Program-made: the position numbers and the translations under genes
In this document: positions 37,162-40,223 of the stretch, piece by piece
Position numbering within the stretch: the first letter of the stretch is position 1
Layout of the letters: each line of letters opens with the position of its first letter
The notes under the pieces: model-generated
Database searches by the model: none
What the model was told of the DNA's origin: nothing
The model's input: the letters and a program-made list of their open reading frames with translations, nothing else
NCBI GenBank assembly: GCA_028689735.1
Contig: JAQVCP010000023.1
Coordinates: 1 to 40,223 of the forward strand
Length of the DNA: 40,223 nt
From: Hespellia sp.
Lineage (GTDB): Bacteria > Bacillota > Clostridia > Lachnospirales > Lachnospiraceae
Reading direction: 5' to 3'

Positions 37162-38322
37162 ATGAGAGAACTAAGCAAAAGAACCGAGTGTTTTACGGAT
37201 TCTGTTATCCGGAGAATGACGAGAATTTCAAATAGATATGGTGCAGTCAATCTCTCCCAGGGATTTCCGGATTTTGATCCGCCAAGGGAGATTACAGAGC
37301 GATTATCCCAGGTGGCATCCGAAGGACCGCACCAATACGCACTGACCTGGGGCGCGCAAAATTTCCGGGAGGCACTGGCAAGAAAGCAGGAACATTTTTC
37401 GGGAATGAAAGTGAATCCGGATACCGAGATTGTAGTGACTTGCGGTGGGACGGAAGCGATGATGGCGGCCATGATGTCTGTCACAAACCCGGGGGACAAG
37501 GTAGCAATCTTTTCTCCGTTCTATGAAAATTATGGAGCGGATACGATTCTGTCGGGGGCAACACCAGTTTACATTCCTCTTGTTCCCCCGTCTTTTTCCT
37601 TTGATGCAAATCTTTTGGAGGATGCCTTCCGCCAAGGTGCAAAGGCGCTGATTCTCTGCAATCCGTCCAATCCCTGTGGAAAAGTCTTCACACTGGAGGA
37701 ACTGCAGGTGATCGCGGAGCTGGCACAGCGGTATGACGCCTATGTCATTACCGATGAGGTGTACGAGCATATTGTCTATGCACCCCATAAACATATCTAT
37801 TTTGCCACGCTGCCGGGAATGCGGGAGCGTACAATAGAGTGCGGTTCCCTCTCAAAGACCTACTCCATTACAGGATGGAGACTGGGGTATGTCATTGCAC
37901 CCCCTCAGGTGATTGACCGGGTGAAAAAGGTACATGATTTTCTGACAGTGGGGGCAGCAGCACCGCTTATGGAAGCCGCAACTGTGGGATTGAACTTTGA
38001 AGATGCCTATTATAATGAGCTTCAGGCGCATTATACGCACATGAAGAATCTGTTTGTAAATGGCCTGAAAGACATCGGACTGAATTTTGTGGAACCTCAG
38101 GGGGCATACTATGTGCTGGTTGATATCAGTGAATACGGTTATGAGAGCGATCTGAAATTCTGCGAGGACCTTGCAGAAAAAGTGAAGGTGGGAGCAGTGC
38201 CGGGATCGAGCTTCTTCAAAGAAGAAGTAAATCATTTGATTCGATTCCATTTTGCAAAGCGGGATGAAACTCTGAATCAGGCATTGCAAAATCTGGCGGA
38301 TATCCGTAAAATGAAAAGATAA
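37162..38322 (+). CDS. PLP-dependent aminotransferase, class I/II
   Basis: This 386-residue aminotransferase has fold-type I marks: NLSQGFPDFDPP, YALTWGAQNFREAL, TCGGTEAMMAAM, NPSNPCGKVFT, TDEVYEHI and SLSKTYSITGWRLGY, where Lys232 forms the PLP aldimine. It belongs with the aspartate/aromatic/methionine group (KAT or YbdL-like rather than MalY). The ATG at 37162 follows AAAGGGCAACGAGT. It is 20 bases after the hydroxyacid dehydrogenase and 61 bases before the M20 gene, in one apparent operon with metNIQ. A role in converting 2-oxo acids to methionine or related amino acids fits the neighbours, but substrate preference cannot be read from sequence. Confidence 0.93.
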   Translation: MRELSKRTECFTDSVIRRMTRISNRYGAVNLSQGFPDFDPPREITERLSQVASEGPHQYALTWGAQNFREALARKQEHFSGMKVNPDTEIVVTCGGTEAMMAAMMSVTNPGDKVAIFSPFYENYGADTILSGATPVYIPLVPPSFSFDANLLEDAFRQGAKALILCNPSNPCGKVFTLEELQVIAELAQRYDAYVITDEVYEHIVYAPHKHIYFATLPGMRERTIECGSLSKTYSITGWRLGYVIAPPQVIDRVKKVHDFLTVGAAAPLMEAATVGLNFEDAYYNELQAHYTHMKNLFVNGLKDIGLNFVEPQGAYYVLVDISEYGYESDLKFCEDLAEKVKVGAVPGSSFFKEEVNHLIRFHFAKRDETLNQALQNLADIRKMKR

Positions 38323-38353
38323 TAGGCAAAAGATAACAGGCAAAAGATAGGAG
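38314..38353. repeat. 14-bp tandem repeat across the aminotransferase stop codon
   Basis: AAAAGATAATAGGC (38314-38327), AAAAGATAACAGGC (38328-38341) and AAAAGATAGGAG (38342-38353) are consecutive near-copies. The aminotransferase stop codon lies in the first. This is the second such junction repeat in the met cluster, after 34741-34794, though the units differ. Confidence 0.8.
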
Positions 38354-38383
38354 AGAACAGACGAAACACAGGAGGTGAAACAT

Positions 38384-39577
38384 ATGGCAATCAAGGGGTA
38401 CGTGGAAGCAGAAAAAGAGTATATCATCGATTTAAGACGATATTTTCATCAGCACCCGGAGCTGAGTCTGCAGGAATATCATACAGCAGAAAAAATCGAA
38501 GCGGAATTAGATGGTTTTGGGGTGGAGCATCAGCGGGTGGGCGCAACCGGAGTACTGGCTGTGGTTCGCCATTTTTCGGATGCTTTTACAGCAAAGACGG
38601 TGGCACTGAGAGCCGATATTGATGCACTTCCGATTCAGGAGCGCAATGATGGAATCCCCTATAAGAGCGTGAAGGAAGGTGTGATGCACGCCTGTGGTCA
38701 TGATGCACATGCAGCAGCACTACTGGGTGCAGTGAAGATTCTGAAAGCGCAGGAAGATTCTCTGAATGGAACGGTGCTGTTTCTCTTCCAGCCGGCGGAG
38801 GAAGTCGGAAAAGGGGCAAAGGAATTCATGGAACAGGAGATGGTTCAGAAGGCAGACAGAGTTATGGGAATCCACATAGCGAGCTATCTGAAATCCGGAC
38901 AGATTGGAATCAACATCACAGAGAGCAATGCGAGCTGTGATTATTTTAAAATTACGGTGTCAGGAAAAAGTGCCCACGTATCGAAGCCTCATGCCGGGAT
39001 TGATGCACTCTATATTGCGAGCCAGATTGTAGTCGCTCTTCAGTCTATTGTAGCAAGAGGTCTTGACCCGCTGGAGTCGGGGGTGGTCGGTGTCGGCAGG
39101 CTGGAGGCCGGAACCAACTACAATATTATTGCAAAAGATGCGGTACTGGAAGGGACCACCAGGGCATTTAACCATGAGACAAGAAGAACGCTCAATCGGC
39201 GTGTTGAGGAAATCGCCAGGCAGACGGCAAGTATGTATGGTGGAGCTGCGGAGGTAGAATTTGTGGACTTTGCCAGTCCTCTGATTAATGATGCCGAAGT
39301 TGCGGAAGAAATAAAAAAAGCTGCAGAAGAAATTGTATCCGCAGAGAATGTAAAACTGGATGTCTGCAAGAGCATGATGGCGGACAATTTTGCAGAGTAT
39401 CTGCTGGAGAAGAAAGGGCAGTATGTCTTTGTCGGATCCCGGAAGGATGAGGCGACGGCATATCCGCATCATCATGAAAAATTCAATATTGATGAGGATG
39501 CTCTTCTTGTAATGACCAATCTTTATGTCGATTATGCGAAGTCATTGCTTTATGTATCCCCTTCGACTATACTTTGA
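38384..39577 (+). CDS. M20-family amidohydrolase (N-acyl-amino acid hydrolase type)
   Basis: This 397-residue metallohydrolase removes acyl groups from N-acyl amino acids or similar amides. M20D marks are RRYFHQHPELSLQE, MHACGHDAHAAALLGA (metal ligands Cys-Gly-His-Asp and His), LFQPAEEVGKGAKEF (Glu pair) and SCDYFKITVSGKSAHVSKPHAGIDA in the dimerisation domain. The late MADNFAEYLLEKKG and PHHHEKFNIDEDAL complete the metal site. There is no signal peptide. I chose ATG 38384 with AGGAGG upstream; a GTG nine bases earlier sits inside that ribosome site. In this cluster it could free methionine from N-acetyl-methionine, an inference from neighbours. Confidence 0.94.
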   Translation: MAIKGYVEAEKEYIIDLRRYFHQHPELSLQEYHTAEKIEAELDGFGVEHQRVGATGVLAVVRHFSDAFTAKTVALRADIDALPIQERNDGIPYKSVKEGVMHACGHDAHAAALLGAVKILKAQEDSLNGTVLFLFQPAEEVGKGAKEFMEQEMVQKADRVMGIHIASYLKSGQIGINITESNASCDYFKITVSGKSAHVSKPHAGIDALYIASQIVVALQSIVARGLDPLESGVVGVGRLEAGTNYNIIAKDAVLEGTTRAFNHETRRTLNRRVEEIARQTASMYGGAAEVEFVDFASPLINDAEVAEEIKKAAEEIVSAENVKLDVCKSMMADNFAEYLLEKKGQYVFVGSRKDEATAYPHHHEKFNIDEDALLVMTNLYVDYAKSLLYVSPSTIL

Positions 39578-39612
39578 GTATAAGATTTACTTATATCTGG
39601 AGGATAAGAAGA

Positions 39613-40223
39613 ATGAACAGAGTGAAATCAATCAAAAAGCAGACGGATAATCGATTTTTGAATTCCTATGAATTGGTGGCCGAGCGAAGGAATGGAAAGA
39701 CGGCACCGTACTACGTGGCATCCCGTGCAAAAACAGCAGATGATCTGAAGATTGCAACCAGAGAGAACACGCCAGATGGTGTGGCAATCTATGGAGTGTA
39801 TGGAGAGCAGCATGACAAGCTTGCACTTGTGAAGCAGTTTCGATATCCAATCGACGATTACATTTACGAATTTCCGGCAGGACTGGTGGAAGACGGTGAA
39901 GATATGGTGGATGCGGCAGTGCGGGAGATGTACGAAGAGACGGGACTTACGATGCATCCGGTTGATGTGGAAGAGTATTACCAGAAACCGTTCTTTACGA
40001 CCATCGGGATGACGGATGAATCCTGCGGCATGATTTTTGGATATCTGACAGGAGAACCAACGAATGTCCATCAGGAGGCATCGGAGGATATCCAGGTCAT
40101 CCTTGCAGACCGTGAAGAGTGCAGACGAATCTTAAAGGAAGAGAACGTGGCAATTATGTGTGCCTATATGCTGATGCACTTTATCCACGATGAAGGCGAT
40201 CCGCTGGATTTCCTGAAAAGAAA
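39613..40223 (+). CDS. Nudix hydrolase, ADP-ribose pyrophosphatase type (3' end outside window)
   Basis: The frame from ATG 39613 stays open to the right edge (203 codons), so the gene is cut by the window. GGAGG lies 12 bases upstream. The Nudix box is complete: GLVEDGEDMVDAAVREMYEE followed by TGL, matching Gx5Ex7REUxEExGU. The preceding YIYEFPAG and LVKQFRYPI are typical of ADP-ribose pyrophosphatases, which cleave ADP-ribose to AMP and ribose 5-phosphate. The last residues DPLDFLKR suggest the end is near. It is 35 bases after the M20 gene and in the same orientation, so it may be the last gene of the same transcript. Confidence 0.9.
   Translation, partial: MNRVKSIKKQTDNRFLNSYELVAERRNGKTAPYYVASRAKTADDLKIATRENTPDGVAIYGVYGEQHDKLALVKQFRYPIDDYIYEFPAGLVEDGEDMVDAAVREMYEETGLTMHPVDVEEYYQKPFFTTIGMTDESCGMIFGYLTGEPTNVHQEASEDIQVILADREECRRILKEENVAIMCAYMLMHFIHDEGDPLDFLKR

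Overview
The window looks like a chromosomal segment of a low-to-moderate GC, spore-forming Bacillota, most likely a gut Lachnospiraceae (Clostridium cluster XIVa type). This is inferred from strong AGGAGG-type ribosome binding sites, hybrid histidine kinases with solute-binding-protein sensor domains, a PTS fructose permease, clostridial-type glycogen phosphorylase and PssA, and a candidate mother-cell sigma promoter before Cys-rich proteins. No rRNA, tRNA, CRISPR array, insertion sequence or phage gene was seen.

Layout. (1) 1-2.4 kb: the tail of an ABC-transporter ATPase, then a leftward two-gene operon (a glycine-zipper stress-type protein and a protein with four exact 13-residue DxTGDGxxDT-like repeats) behind a TetR-family regulator. 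(2) 2.5-5.7 kb: a leftward phospholipid operon in the order PAP2-type phosphatase, MprF/YbhN-like flippase, pssA, psd, which forms a route to phosphatidylserine and phosphatidylethanolamine. (3) 5.9-6.9 kb: two leftward Cys-rich, probably spore-surface, genes with their own terminator. (4) 7.1-10.6 kb: a solute-binding lipoprotein and a hybrid histidine kinase interrupted by an in-frame TGA. (5) 10.6-15.4 kb: a small membrane protein, a FUSC-type membrane protein, a short promoter-leader-terminator unit and a second hybrid kinase with two SBP_bac_3 domains. (6) 15.4-22.1 kb: AraC regulator, APC-family permease, GH2 beta-galactosidase and a second AraC regulator; paired TCAACAT half-sites flank the first divergent region. 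(7) 22.2-27.3 kb: glycogen phosphorylase, then leftward fruR-fruA with GACCGTTT operators in the promoter. (8) 27.6-28.8 kb: a MazG-type pyrophosphohydrolase translationally coupled to a 35-residue HTH-like miniprotein, then a GNAT acetyltransferase. (9) 28.9-32.9 kb: a third hybrid kinase with two receiver domains, and endonuclease III. (10) 33.0-40.2 kb: methionine ABC transporter metN-metI-metQ followed by a GlcD-type 2-hydroxyacid dehydrogenase, a PLP aminotransferase, an M20 amidohydrolase and a Nudix hydrolase that runs off the end.

How it fits together. Much of the window is nutrient sensing and carbohydrate or amino-acid uptake. Three large hybrid kinases occur within 24 kb. Two carry their ligand-binding domains fused, and one sits next to a free binding protein; none has an HPt or DNA-binding output domain nearby. 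The last block can be read as a scavenging module in which N-acyl, 2-hydroxy and 2-keto precursors are converted to methionine or related amino acids; that is inference. All functions come from motif reading by eye; no database search was run.
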